64,000 nt of DNA from Paenibacillus sp. HWE-109 (GTDB lineage Bacteria; Bacillota; Bacilli; Paenibacillales; NBRC-103111): positions 2,480,001-2,544,000 of the forward strand of contig NZ_CP091881.1 in the NCBI RefSeq assembly GCF_022163125.1, read 5' to 3'. Below are positions 32,866-41,742 of the stretch, piece by piece. Numbering within the stretch: the stretch's first letter is position 1; each line of letters starts with the position of its first letter. The position numbers and the translations under genes are program-made. The notes beneath the pieces were generated by a model. It saw only the letters and a list, made by a program, of their open reading frames with translations. It searched no databases and was not told where the DNA came from.

Positions 32866-34740
32866 GTGTTTCCATTAGCATCGCAGTTACGGCAAGCATT
32901 TCGCATACGTCCTGCAAATTCTTTAAGACTGGCTCTGAAAAACGGCAAGTTCCTGTATTACACGTTTCTGGCGATTCTGCTTAAATCGCTTTTGCTGCTA
33001 GCAGCCTTGCATGCACCGGGTGTTGCGGGTGTTGATATTGGCCACATGTTTTATACGGTGCCGCCTATTTTCTCACACCTTATGATCATCGTATTTTTTG
33101 TGGCGATTGGTTTGTTTTTCAAAAGTAAGGTTCGACGATTATATTTGATTGTGTTAAATGTGATCATCAGCTTGGTGCTCTTTTGTGATCTAATTTATTA
33201 CCGAGCGTATGCCGCATTTCTTTCCCTTCGTTTTCTTGAACATCCCGCAGGTTTTAATCCGCTTGCTTTAAATCTTGGGGGCTTCATCCGGCTGTTTGAT
33301 TTCTGGTTTCTGATCGATCTAATCTTAATCGTTTGCGTCATGCTAGTGCGTAAGAACAGGAAATTGGGTACCACGAGGCAAAGTTCGCATCGACATCCTG
33401 TGCTTGCTGCCCTAGTCATGGCAGCGGCTGTATCGGTGGTCTCTTACGATCATTACCGAATTGACATTAAAGACACAACCAATGGTCAAATGATGTTTGT
33501 GAGAATGTGTTGGGTGCCGTTCCAAACCATGTCGAACATGTCACCAATCGGGTACCATCTGTATGATGGTCTGCGGTTGTTCGGCGACAACAAAGAACAT
33601 GCCTTGGCGCCACAGGAACGGGCGGATGTTCAAGCTTGGTTCTCGCAGCAGGACGAAAATCTGCCAGATAACGCATATAAAGGAAAGTTTCGCGGAAAAA
33701 ATTTGATTATCATCCAAGTGGAATCACTGGAAGCATTCGTTCTGAATGAGCAAGTGGGGGGTCAAGAAATTACGCCTAATCTGAATCGGCTCCTGGGCAG
33801 CAGCCTGCAGTTTACTAACTTTTATGAACAAGTGAACAATGGCACCAGCTCAGACAGCGATTTGCTGACTACGACTTCTGTGTTCCCTTTGCGGGAGGGC
33901 TCCAATTTCTATCGGTATCCAACGAACGTCTACAACACGTTACCCAAATTACTGGAGGGAATGGGCTACCAGACGATCTCTTCGCATCCGGAACCAGCCG
34001 GGAACTGGAATTGGGTTGAAGCCCACCATAGCATTGGGTATCGAAAGATCTGGGATTTAAGCCAATTCAATGTGGATGAACAAGTAGGCATTGGTTTTTC
34101 AGATGAATCGTACTTACGGCAATTGAGTGATAAAATCAAGGATCAAAAGCAGCCGTTTCTAATGCATTTTGTAACGCTGTCCTCTCATGGCCCGTTTCAT
34201 ATTCCAGAGAAGAAACAAGAACTTCGTCTCTCGCCAGAATTTAACCAGACAACGATGGGGGCTTATTTTCAGGCTGTGCATTATGCAGATAAGCAGATCG
34301 GTGCTTTCTTGGACAAATTAGACAAGTCTGGACTTCTTGAACAATCCGTGATCGCTATCTACGGGGACCATACAGGTGTCCATAAATATTACCAAGATCA
34401 AATTAATGCGATTGCTGCTATTGAAAACGAGGAGTGGAGAGCGCCAACTTTGAAGCTGCCCTTTCTTGTATATCAAAAAGGCTTGCAAGGAGAGACCATC
34501 GATCAAGTCGGCGGCCAGGTGGATACCTTGCCAACACTTGCGTATCTGATGGGGGTGGACACACATCAGTTCAGCGGTACCGCCATGGGGAAAAATCTGG
34601 TTAATACAAAGCGGAATTTCACCATTCTTAACGATGGGACTCTAGTAGGCGATCAACCTGATGGCAGAGAAAAGACACACATCCTCGATTCATTTAAGAT
34701 TGCGGATCTCGTACACGAAAGTAATTTTTTCGCCAAATAA
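32866..34740 (+). CDS. LTA synthase-like sulfatase-family membrane protein
   Basis: Membrane-bound phosphoglycerol transferase-like enzyme of 624 residues. Five hydrophobic helices occupy about the first 165 residues and the extracellular sulfatase-fold domain follows (from about residue 275). Metal/catalytic signatures are IIQVESLEAF, NNGTSSDSDL with the predicted nucleophile Thr327, SSHGPFH, and YGDHTG near the end. In LtaS the equivalent threonine takes glycerol phosphate from phosphatidylglycerol. The GTG start has a GAGGTGA ribosome site. Monocistronic. It may make lipoteichoic acid or act as a primase or a stress-specific paralogue. Confidence 0.9.
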   Translation: MFPLASQLRQAFRIRPANSLRLALKNGKFLYYTFLAILLKSLLLLAALHAPGVAGVDIGHMFYTVPPIFSHLMIIVFFVAIGLFFKSKVRRLYLIVLNVIISLVLFCDLIYYRAYAAFLSLRFLEHPAGFNPLALNLGGFIRLFDFWFLIDLILIVCVMLVRKNRKLGTTRQSSHRHPVLAALVMAAAVSVVSYDHYRIDIKDTTNGQMMFVRMCWVPFQTMSNMSPIGYHLYDGLRLFGDNKEHALAPQERADVQAWFSQQDENLPDNAYKGKFRGKNLIIIQVESLEAFVLNEQVGGQEITPNLNRLLGSSLQFTNFYEQVNNGTSSDSDLLTTTSVFPLREGSNFYRYPTNVYNTLPKLLEGMGYQTISSHPEPAGNWNWVEAHHSIGYRKIWDLSQFNVDEQVGIGFSDESYLRQLSDKIKDQKQPFLMHFVTLSSHGPFHIPEKKQELRLSPEFNQTTMGAYFQAVHYADKQIGAFLDKLDKSGLLEQSVIAIYGDHTGVHKYYQDQINAIAAIENEEWRAPTLKLPFLVYQKGLQGETIDQVGGQVDTLPTLAYLMGVDTHQFSGTAMGKNLVNTKRNFTILNDGTLVGDQPDGREKTHILDSFKIADLVHESNFFAK

Positions 34741-34771
34741 GCTGGGCCTATCACCTGATTTGCCTAGAATT

Positions 34772-34815
34772 GAGCAGATACGTCAGAATATGTTCTGACG
34801 TATCTGCTCTTTTTG
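34772..34815 (+). terminator. Very strong rho-independent terminator
   Basis: GAGCAGATACGTCAGAA pairs perfectly over 17 bp with TTCTGACGTATCTGCTC around a TATG loop and is followed by TTTTT. Confidence 0.92.
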
Positions 34816-34820
34816 TGATT

Positions 34821-34848
34821 AATCATAGGCAAACGTGATCATTATCAT
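34821..34848 (+). promoter_or_regulatory. 28-bp box upstream of glyA-sufS, shared with 38324-38351
   Basis: AATCATAGG, one variable base, AAA, four variable bases, then ATCATTATCAT. The same arrangement occurs between the LysR gene and the amidotransferase gene at 38324-38351 (23 of 28 positions identical). It lies 80 bp upstream of the SHMT start and is a candidate LysR binding site. Confidence 0.7.
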
Positions 34849-34928
34849 ACAAATAATTGAATTGAACTATATGTCATCTTGTCTTAATGTAGTCATTAAT
34901 CAAAAACATAACGTTGGAGGCAAACTGC

Positions 34929-36173
34929 ATGAATCATTTGATGAAGCAAGACCCAGCTATCGCACAAGCGATACACGAAGAACTAAGACGTCAACGGGAC
35001 AAAATAGAACTGATTGCATCCGAAAATTTTGTGAGTGGGGCCGTTCTGGAAACTATGGGTACGGTACTTACCAATAAATATGCAGAAGGCTATCCAGGAA
35101 AAAGATATTATGGGGGTTGCGAAGCCGTAGATATCGTGGAGGAAACGGCGAGGCAGCGAGTCAAGGATCTATTTGGCGCTGAACATGCCAATGTGCAGCC
35201 CCATTCAGGAGCGCAGGCGAATATGTCCGTATACTTTGCTGCGGTTAAGCCTAATGATACGATTCTGGGCATGAATCTCTCGCATGGCGGTCATTTGACA
35301 CACGGAAGCCCAGTGAATGTATCAGGCCGCATGTACAATTTCATTCCATATGGGGTGGATCCGCAAACATTTCGTCTTGATTTTGATGAATTGCGGAAAC
35401 TTGCCCACAAGCATAAACCGAGAATGATCGTGGCAGGCGCGAGCGCCTATTCTAGAACGATTGAATTCGAGCCATTTGCACAAATTGCTGAAGAAACAGG
35501 GGCATTGTTCCTTGTGGATATGGCTCATATTGCCGGGATTGTGGCAGCAGGACTGCATCCCAATCCGGTGCCTTATGCGCATTTCGTGACCACGACGACG
35601 CATAAAACACTTCGCGGGCCAAGAGGCGGCGTCATTTTATGCCGAAATTCATGGGCTCAAGCGATTGATAGAGCCGTCTTTCCGACCACACAAGGCGGCC
35701 CGTTCATGCACACGATAGCAGCCAAAGCGGTAGCTTTCCAAGAAGCGGCAGAGCCCGCATTCCAAGATTACATCAGCCGTGTTCTGCGAAATGCCAAAAT
35801 GCTGGCTGAGGCTCTGCAAACAGAAGGATTGAATGTCGTTTCAGGTGGTACGGATAATCATCTCATGCTATTGGATCTGCGTAACTTGGGGGTAACCGGT
35901 CTAGAGGCACAACATGTTCTAGATTCTATCGGAATAACCGTAAATAAAAATGCGATCCCGTTCGATACAGCAAGTCCAACTGTGACTAGCGGAATCCGTC
36001 TTGGGACGCCGGCAGCAACGACTAGAGGGATGGGGGAAAATGAAATGAAAGAAATCGCCCATTTTATTGCACTTGCTTTGAAAAATCCGACGCTTGCGGC
36101 TTCCAACAAGCATTTAACAGATAGAGTGAAGGAACTCACTTCAAGGTTTCCTCTTTATGAGAACGAAAAGTAA
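34929..36173 (+). CDS. glyA: Serine hydroxymethyltransferase
   Basis: PLP enzyme of 414 residues that interconverts serine and glycine while charging tetrahydrofolate with a one-carbon unit. The PLP-binding lysine is Lys226 in TTTHKTLRGPRGG, the same number I recall for Bacillus GlyA. Other hallmark segments are IELIASENFVS, NKYAEGYPGKRYYGGC and QPHSGAQANM. The ATG at 34929 has GGAGG 8 nt upstream. sufS starts 13 bp after its stop. The setting, with a cysteine desulfurase, PdxS and a LysR regulator, is unusual for the housekeeping gene, so this may be a second, pathway-specific copy. Confidence 0.95.
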   Translation: MNHLMKQDPAIAQAIHEELRRQRDKIELIASENFVSGAVLETMGTVLTNKYAEGYPGKRYYGGCEAVDIVEETARQRVKDLFGAEHANVQPHSGAQANMSVYFAAVKPNDTILGMNLSHGGHLTHGSPVNVSGRMYNFIPYGVDPQTFRLDFDELRKLAHKHKPRMIVAGASAYSRTIEFEPFAQIAEETGALFLVDMAHIAGIVAAGLHPNPVPYAHFVTTTTHKTLRGPRGGVILCRNSWAQAIDRAVFPTTQGGPFMHTIAAKAVAFQEAAEPAFQDYISRVLRNAKMLAEALQTEGLNVVSGGTDNHLMLLDLRNLGVTGLEAQHVLDSIGITVNKNAIPFDTASPTVTSGIRLGTPAATTRGMGENEMKEIAHFIALALKNPTLAASNKHLTDRVKELTSRFPLYENEK

Positions 36174-36186
36174 GGAGGGAAAGCAA

Positions 36187-37413
36187 ATGTCTATATCATT
36201 GAATGAATTGCGGTCTATTTTCCCAATCTTCAACCAACAAATTAACGGAAATCCCCTCGTTTACTTGGATAACGCGGCAACAACTCAGAAGCCATTGCAA
36301 GTGATTGAAGCCATCCAACACTATTATGAATGGGATAATGCCAATGTCCACCGGGGGATACACACTTTAGGATCAAGAGCAACAGACGCCTATGAAAAAG
36401 CGCGATACAAAGTCGCCCGATTTCTTCAGGCTTCATCGGTACAGGAAATTATCTTTACTCGCGGAACAACATCTGGACTAAATCTGATAGCCAGCGGTTA
36501 TGGGCAAGCGGTTTGCGGAATTGGGGATGAAATTGTCATTTCGGCGATGGAACATCACAGCAATTTGCTTCCCTGGCAGCAAGTGGCTCAAGCTACGGGA
36601 GCTTCGTTAACCTATATTCCCTTACAGTCAGATGGAACTTTAGCAATTCAGGATGTGGAGAAAGCGATCACTAGTCGCACCAAAGTCGTTTCGATGTCGC
36701 ATGTATCCAACGTTCTGGGCACGGTCAATCCAGTAAAGGAAATTGCCGCAATTGCTCATAAGCACGGAGCAGTGCTAGTTGTTGATGGTGCGCAAAGTGC
36801 GCCTCATATCCGAGTGGATGTACAGGATTTAGACTGTGATTTCTATGTGTTTTCGGGGCATAAAATGTGCGGACCCACGGGGATTGGTGCTCTATATGGC
36901 AAAAAAGATCATCTTGAACAAATGCATCCGATTGAATTCGGCGGCGAAATGATTGATGATGTCGGATTATATGAATCCTCTTGGAGAGAGCTTCCATGGA
37001 AGTTCGAAGCAGGAACACCTAACATAGCCGGAGCAATTGGACTAGGAACGGCCATCGATTTTCTGGAGGAAATAGGGCTGGAACAAATCGAAGCGCATGA
37101 TCGCTATTTGACGCAATATGCCTTGCAACAAATGAATGAGATCGACGGGATCACCATTATCGGACCTGAGTGCGAACGGTTGGGCTTGATCACCTTTACG
37201 ATAGACCTGATTCATCCCCATGATGTGGCGACGGTTCTGGATACATTCGGAATAGCCATCCGGGCAGGCCATCATTGCTGCCAACCGTTGATGAGACATT
37301 TTGAAGTGTCCGCAACGGCGCGAGCCAGTTTTTATTTGTACAACACGGAAAATGATGTAGACCGTTTGATAGAGGCGTTGCTGCAAACGCAAACTTTTTT
37401 CAAGAGCTCGTAG
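36187..37413 (+). CDS. sufS: Cysteine desulfurase, SufS family
   Basis: PLP-dependent enzyme of 408 residues that takes sulfur from cysteine as an enzyme persulfide. The PLP lysine is Lys226 in FSGHKMCGPTG, and the active-site loop RAGHHCCQP gives Cys364, followed unusually by a second cysteine, Cys365. DNAATTQKP and EMIDDV are further group II (SufS) hallmarks. AAGGAGG lies before the ATG at 36187. No sufU, sufC, sufD or sufB genes are adjacent, so it is not in an ordinary suf operon. It overlaps the convergent LysR gene by 14 bp. Confidence 0.93.
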   Translation: MSISLNELRSIFPIFNQQINGNPLVYLDNAATTQKPLQVIEAIQHYYEWDNANVHRGIHTLGSRATDAYEKARYKVARFLQASSVQEIIFTRGTTSGLNLIASGYGQAVCGIGDEIVISAMEHHSNLLPWQQVAQATGASLTYIPLQSDGTLAIQDVEKAITSRTKVVSMSHVSNVLGTVNPVKEIAAIAHKHGAVLVVDGAQSAPHIRVDVQDLDCDFYVFSGHKMCGPTGIGALYGKKDHLEQMHPIEFGGEMIDDVGLYESSWRELPWKFEAGTPNIAGAIGLGTAIDFLEEIGLEQIEAHDRYLTQYALQQMNEIDGITIIGPECERLGLITFTIDLIHPHDVATVLDTFGIAIRAGHHCCQPLMRHFEVSATARASFYLYNTENDVDRLIEALLQTQTFFKSS

Positions 37414-38290
37414 TAACTGTTTCAATCAATTGCTCCATGAATACACGACTTGCCGCGCACATATGTTTGTTTTTGCGATATACGATACCCATATGCGTCT
37501 TTAATGCTGGTTGATCGATAGGGATGGTTCGGACCTGTTGATGGTCCATATAATCAAGATATGGTTTTGGCAGAATGGTGATTCCGACCCCTTTTGAAAC
37601 CATATTGACAATCGATTCCATCGTTGTCATCTCCAAGGCTGGCTTTGGCGCAAATGCCAATTCGCGACATTCATCATTGATAAGCTGTCGCAGTTGATAC
37701 GTATTTGGCAGCAGCACACTGGGGTATTCTTTTAGCACATGCAGGGTTACGAAGGGTTGATTGGCAATAGGATGATCAACAGGTGCGGCGAAGGCCAGAT
37801 TTTGCTCGCAGAGGGGGATCGCTTCCAAATCTTCATGTACCACAGGCAGCATGACAATGCCCAAATCAAGCTCATTTTGCAACAGCCCATTATAGATATC
37901 CCCGGTTCGTAATCCTAGGATGGACAGCTCCACCTTCGGATAATTGTGATGAAAAGATATGACAGCTGGCGGAAGTAAATAATTCACTACGGTTAAAAGC
38001 GCGCCAATCTTCAGTGACCCTCTTTGTAAACCTTGCAATTCACTGATGGCTGTACGGGCTTGGGCTATTTCATGAAACACATTATACCCATGATGCAGCA
38101 GCGTTTTGCCTGCTTCTGTAATGACGGTGCGTTTGCCAATCCGGTCAAATAATGGTGTTCCCATTTCATGTTCCAGCAAGCGAATCTGTTGGCTTAGGGA
38201 AGGTTGAGAAATACCAAGTTTTTCGGCCGCTCGAGTAAAATGCAGCTCCCGGCATACGGCCATAAAGTATTCCAATTGCTTGAGTTCCAT
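37400..38290 (-). CDS. LysR-family regulator of the SHMT/SufS/PdxS cluster
   Basis: Regulator of 297 residues with a CynR/CysL-like look. The helix-turn-helix is MELKQLEYFMAVCRELHFTRAAEKLGISQPSLSQQIRLLE (1-40), and the effector domain has the NYLLPPAVISFHHNYPKVELSI and GVGITILPKPYL segments. AAGGAGG lies 8 nt before the ATG at 38290. It sits between the two units of the cluster, convergent with sufS and divergent from the amidotransferase gene. The shared 28-bp box in front of both units is its best candidate target. Confidence 0.9.
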   Translation of the reverse strand: MELKQLEYFMAVCRELHFTRAAEKLGISQPSLSQQIRLLEHEMGTPLFDRIGKRTVITEAGKTLLHHGYNVFHEIAQARTAISELQGLQRGSLKIGALLTVVNYLLPPAVISFHHNYPKVELSILGLRTGDIYNGLLQNELDLGIVMLPVVHEDLEAIPLCEQNLAFAAPVDHPIANQPFVTLHVLKEYPSVLLPNTYQLRQLINDECRELAFAPKPALEMTTMESIVNMVSKGVGITILPKPYLDYMDHQQVRTIPIDQPALKTHMGIVYRKNKHMCAASRVFMEQLIETVTTSS

Positions 38291-38323
38291 TTGGCTTCCT
38301 CCTTGATGAGGTTCATCTGCGAC

Positions 38324-38351
38324 AATCATAGGTAAATTCAATCATTATCAT
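38324..38351 (+). promoter_or_regulatory. 28-bp box between LysR and amidotransferase genes
   Basis: Second copy of the box described at 34821-34848. Here ATCATTAT also forms an inverted repeat with ATAATGAT after a 4-nt gap (38341-38360). It lies 33 bp from the LysR start and 51 bp from the amidotransferase start, a normal position for LysR auto- and target control. Confidence 0.7.
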
Positions 38352-38402
38352 CATAATGATACAGTATAACGAATGCTTAATTGAATTGGAAGGGTGAGGA
38401 AA

Positions 38403-39170
38403 GTGAGAATTCATTATGTACAGCATGTTCCTTTTGAAACACCGGAGATGATTGCGGTCTGGGCGCAAGACAAAGGTCATGAAGTAACGAGTCAACGGCT
38501 ATTTGAAAATGATCCGTTTCCTTCTTTATCGGATGTGGACATGCTCGTTGTTTTAGGTGGTCCCATGGGTGTTAAGGATGAAAAGGAGTTTCCTTGGTTG
38601 GCTACGGAAAAGCAATTAATCAAGGAAGCTATTCAATCGCGAACATTGGTGCTTGGCATTTGTTTAGGTGCCCAATTGATTGCTGAGGTCATCGGGGGAG
38701 AGGTTTACAAAAACGATAAAAAGGAAATAGGCTGGTTTCCAGTCCATTTAACGAATGACGCCGCCCAATCAGAGTATTTCAAGAATTTTCCGAGAGACTT
38801 TGTTCCCTTTCACTGGCATGGAGATACGTTTCATCTGCCGTCCGAAGCCTCGAGAATAGCTTCAAGCCCAGGATGCATCAATCAGGCATTTGTTTACGGG
38901 GATCATGTTGTTGGATTGCAATTTCACTTGGAGTTCAGCGATACGAGTATTCAGAGAATTATCGAGCATTGCAAAACGGATTTGGAACAAGGAACCTATG
39001 TGCAGCAACCCGCAGAAATGTTGGGTCGGAGCCAATGGCTGGAACAATCCAATGAGATCTTAACTCAATTGCTTGATGCCATGGAAGCCAAGGCCCAAGC
39101 GTGGAATCGGGAGCAAACTCACACATTCGATGAGGCGCCTAGAGGTTCATTTCGGAATATTGGTGATTAA
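38403..39170 (+). CDS. Class I glutamine amidotransferase (GMP-synthase-like domain)
   Basis: Protein of 255 residues with the triad-type glutaminase fold. The nucleophile is Cys87 in LGICLGAQLIA, and the catalytic histidine is His175 in LQFHLEF, with the glutamate two residues later. GGPMGVKDEKEFPWL forms the oxyanion region. It is the free-standing YfeJ/GuaA-N-like type (stand-alone GATases that may hydrolyse gamma-glutamyl compounds), longer than PdxT (about 190 residues) and without PdxT signatures. I use the GTG at 38403, whose ribosome site GGAAGGG is well spaced; the GTG at 38394 lies inside that site. pdxS follows 27 bp downstream. Confidence 0.88.
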   Translation: MRIHYVQHVPFETPEMIAVWAQDKGHEVTSQRLFENDPFPSLSDVDMLVVLGGPMGVKDEKEFPWLATEKQLIKEAIQSRTLVLGICLGAQLIAEVIGGEVYKNDKKEIGWFPVHLTNDAAQSEYFKNFPRDFVPFHWHGDTFHLPSEASRIASSPGCINQAFVYGDHVVGLQFHLEFSDTSIQRIIEHCKTDLEQGTYVQQPAEMLGRSQWLEQSNEILTQLLDAMEAKAQAWNREQTHTFDEAPRGSFRNIGD

Positions 39171-39197
39171 AAACTATCTAAGCAGGGGGAATGTAAG

Positions 39198-40079
39198 TTG
39201 GCAACAGGAACAGAACGAGTTAAAAGAGGAATGGCAGAAATGCAAAAAGGCGGCGTCATCATGGACGTGATGAATGCTGAGCAGGCTCGAATTGCCGAAG
39301 CTGCGGGTGCTACGGCAGTCATGGCTTTGGAAAGAGTGCCTGCTGATATTCGGGCTGCCGGAGGCGTAGCTCGGATGGCAGATCCGCTGATAGTCGAACA
39401 GGTGATGAAGGCTGTGACGATACCGGTGATGGCGAAAGCGCGTATAGGCCATTATGTAGAAGCAAGGGTACTTGAATCCTTGGGAGTTGACTATATCGAT
39501 GAAAGCGAAGTTTTGACGCCAGCCGATGATGTTTATCATATCGATAAGCAGGATTTTAAAGTGCCGTTCGTTTGTGGGGCAAGAGATTTAGGCGAAGCTT
39601 TACGCCGCATCGGCGAAGGGGCATCGATGATACGGACGAAGGGAGAACCGGGTACAGGCAATATTGTTGAGGCGGTTCGCCATATTCGCATGCTGTTAGG
39701 GCAAATTCGCAAGGTTCAAGGAATGAACAAGGATGAATTAATGGTAGAGGCTAAGCATCTTGGTGCACCATATGAATTGCTGTTGGAGATAAAAACCACA
39801 GGCAAATTACCGGTTGTCAATTTTGCAGCAGGAGGTGTGGCTACTCCGGCAGATGCAGCTTTAATGATGGTTTTGGGCGCGGATGGCGTATTTGTTGGAT
39901 CAGGGATATTTAAATCCGAGCATCCTGAGAAATTTGCTCGCGCGATTGTCGAAGCGACCACACATTATTCGGATTACGGCTTGATTGCGAGGATATCCCG
40001 TAATCTGGGAGCACCCATGAAAGGCATTGAGATATCCACACTTTCCGCGTATGATCGTATGCAGGAACGTGGTATTTAA
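39198..40079 (+). CDS. pdxS: Pyridoxal 5'-phosphate synthase subunit PdxS
   Basis: TIM-barrel enzyme of 293 residues that builds PLP from ribose 5-phosphate, glyceraldehyde 3-phosphate and ammonia. The ribose-5-phosphate Schiff-base lysine is Lys80 in MAKARIGH, and GVIMDVMNAEQARIAEAAGA, RTKGEPGTG and FAAGGVATPADAA are full family matches. TTG start with GGGGGA upstream. The ammonia-supplying partner PdxT is not adjacent; instead an unrelated class I amidotransferase gene precedes it. It may be an extra PdxS copy serving the PLP enzymes of this cluster. Confidence 0.95.
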   Translation: MATGTERVKRGMAEMQKGGVIMDVMNAEQARIAEAAGATAVMALERVPADIRAAGGVARMADPLIVEQVMKAVTIPVMAKARIGHYVEARVLESLGVDYIDESEVLTPADDVYHIDKQDFKVPFVCGARDLGEALRRIGEGASMIRTKGEPGTGNIVEAVRHIRMLLGQIRKVQGMNKDELMVEAKHLGAPYELLLEIKTTGKLPVVNFAAGGVATPADAALMMVLGADGVFVGSGIFKSEHPEKFARAIVEATTHYSDYGLIARISRNLGAPMKGIEISTLSAYDRMQERGI

Positions 40080-40122
40080 TTTGGAAATAAGTGAATCATT
40101 CGTGCATGGAGGAGGATCACAT

Positions 40123-40806
40123 ATGCTTAGCGGAGAGCTTCTCTCTCTTAATATTAGTCAACCGATGAAAGTCCACTATAATAATAAGGAAATTTCTACT
40201 GGGATCTATAAATTGCCCGTGCTTGACGCCTTGTATTTAACTTGGGAGAATTTCGAAGGCGACGGTCAGGCAGATCTTGTTCACCATGGCGGGCGAGAGA
40301 AGGCGGTATGTGTATATCCTTTTGAACATTATCCCTATTGGGAACAAGAGTTGCAGACAGCACTGGAATACGGGGCTTTTGGAGAGAATCTAACAGTTCG
40401 CGGAGTTCTGGAAACGGATGTTTGCATCGGAGACATCTTTGCATTAGGAGAAACCATCTTGCAAGTCAGTCAACCGCGACAACCTTGTTTTAAACTATCT
40501 GTTCGCTACAATGATCCTGAAATGCCGTTAAAAGTTCAAACGTCCGGCTACTCAGGCTTTTATTTCCGTGTTTTGAAGGAAGGGAAGGTCGGCTTAACCG
40601 ACAGGTTGGAACAAATTTCGGCTCATCCGAAATCCATTACAGTTGCTTTTGCTAACCGTATTATGCATGTTGATAAGAATAATTGGGAAGAAATGCAACG
40701 CATTCTAGAAGTCAAGGAGCTTTCGGTGAACTGGAGACAGACGTTTGCCAAACGGTTATTAGGCCATGAAACAGATACGCGTGAGCGATTGCATGGAATT
40801 GACTAG
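40123..40806 (+). CDS. MOSC-domain protein (YiiM-like)
   Basis: Protein of 227 residues with a MOSC (molybdenum cofactor sulfurase C-terminal) beta-barrel. Hallmarks are DGQADLVHHGGREKAVCVYPFEHYPYW, GAFGENLTVRG and SQPRQPCFKL, whose cysteine is the predicted sulfur carrier. YiiM proteins reduce N-hydroxylated substrates with molybdenum cofactor in other bacteria. GGAGGAGG lies before the ATG at 40123. It is 43 bp after pdxS in the same direction, which ties sulfur or molybdenum-cofactor chemistry to this cluster. Confidence 0.9.
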   Translation: MLSGELLSLNISQPMKVHYNNKEISTGIYKLPVLDALYLTWENFEGDGQADLVHHGGREKAVCVYPFEHYPYWEQELQTALEYGAFGENLTVRGVLETDVCIGDIFALGETILQVSQPRQPCFKLSVRYNDPEMPLKVQTSGYSGFYFRVLKEGKVGLTDRLEQISAHPKSITVAFANRIMHVDKNNWEEMQRILEVKELSVNWRQTFAKRLLGHETDTRERLHGID

Positions 40807-40929
40807 AAATGTTTTGACATATGTGTAAAACCACTATACAATTACCACGAAACAACACATGAAATATGTATGAATCAACACGAAACCAAAATCGGAAACA
40901 CTTGTTTAGCTAAAAGGAGGAGAACGGAT

Positions 40930-41739
40930 ATGGAGGTACAATTCCTTGGAACAGCGGCTTTTGAGGGAATTCCTTCGCTATTTTGCCAATGCTCGACATG
41001 TAAGCAAGCTCGTGAACGAGGCGGTAAAAATATGCGATCACGTACATCGGTGATAATTGATCAAGTGTTAAAGGTTGATTTTCCTCCCGACACCTTATAT
41101 CACTCGCATCGGTATGGCTTGGATATGAATTCAATCCAGGATTTGCTTATCACGCATTCTCACTCTGATCATTTGTATGCCGAGGATATGGCGATTCGAG
41201 CAGAAGGCTACGCACAGTCTGGGGATAAGGCCATCCATGTATATGGGCATGATCTGCCCTTCCGGCTCTGTTTCCAAGCACTTAATGGGCTAGAGCATAA
41301 CTACCAGTTTCATCGCGTGCTGCCATTCGTTCCGGTTAAGACGCAAACAGCGATGATTGTGCCCTTATTGGCTGATCATGATCAACTAGAAACATGTCTG
41401 CTTTATTACATTGAAAAAGATGGCAAAGCTATCCTATATGGCAATGACAGCGGTTGGTTTCCTGAACAGACTTGGGCATGGCTCAAGGATAAAAAGTTGG
41501 ATCTGGCCATACTGGAATGCACGACAGGAAAGAGCTCACATCGCAATAATCATATGAACGTCGATGCGGTGTTGGAAACGAAGGCGTGGATGGAGGCGAA
41601 CGGTGTTCTGAAAGAAAGCGCACCGGTCCTGGTTACGCATTTCTCACATAATGCTGGCTTGCTTCATGAGGATTTGCTTGAAATTTTTGAACCTCATGGA
41701 ATTCAGGTTGCTTATGATGGTTTGATTGTTCAGTTGTAG
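40930..41739 (+). CDS. PhnP-like metallo-beta-lactamase-fold hydrolase
   Basis: Cytoplasmic hydrolase of 269 residues. The metal motif is THSHSDHLYAEDM (His76, His78, Asp80, His81). The N-terminus FLGTAAFEGIPSLFCQCSTCKQAR carries the extra CxCxxC zinc-binding loop typical of PhnP, the phosphoribosyl cyclic phosphodiesterase, and relatives. GNDSG and THFSHN supply later ligands. AAAGGAGG lies before the ATG at 40930. Phosphonate-pathway neighbours are absent, so the real substrate is unknown. It is last in the PdxS-MOSC unit. Confidence 0.85.
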   Translation: MEVQFLGTAAFEGIPSLFCQCSTCKQARERGGKNMRSRTSVIIDQVLKVDFPPDTLYHSHRYGLDMNSIQDLLITHSHSDHLYAEDMAIRAEGYAQSGDKAIHVYGHDLPFRLCFQALNGLEHNYQFHRVLPFVPVKTQTAMIVPLLADHDQLETCLLYYIEKDGKAILYGNDSGWFPEQTWAWLKDKKLDLAILECTTGKSSHRNNHMNVDAVLETKAWMEANGVLKESAPVLVTHFSHNAGLLHEDLLEIFEPHGIQVAYDGLIVQL

Positions 41740-41742
41740 ATT

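Noticed and set aside
38403..39170. PdxT (ammonia-supplying partner of PdxS)
   Set aside because: Too long (255 residues) and of the GMP-synthase-like type; only its position next to pdxS argues for it.
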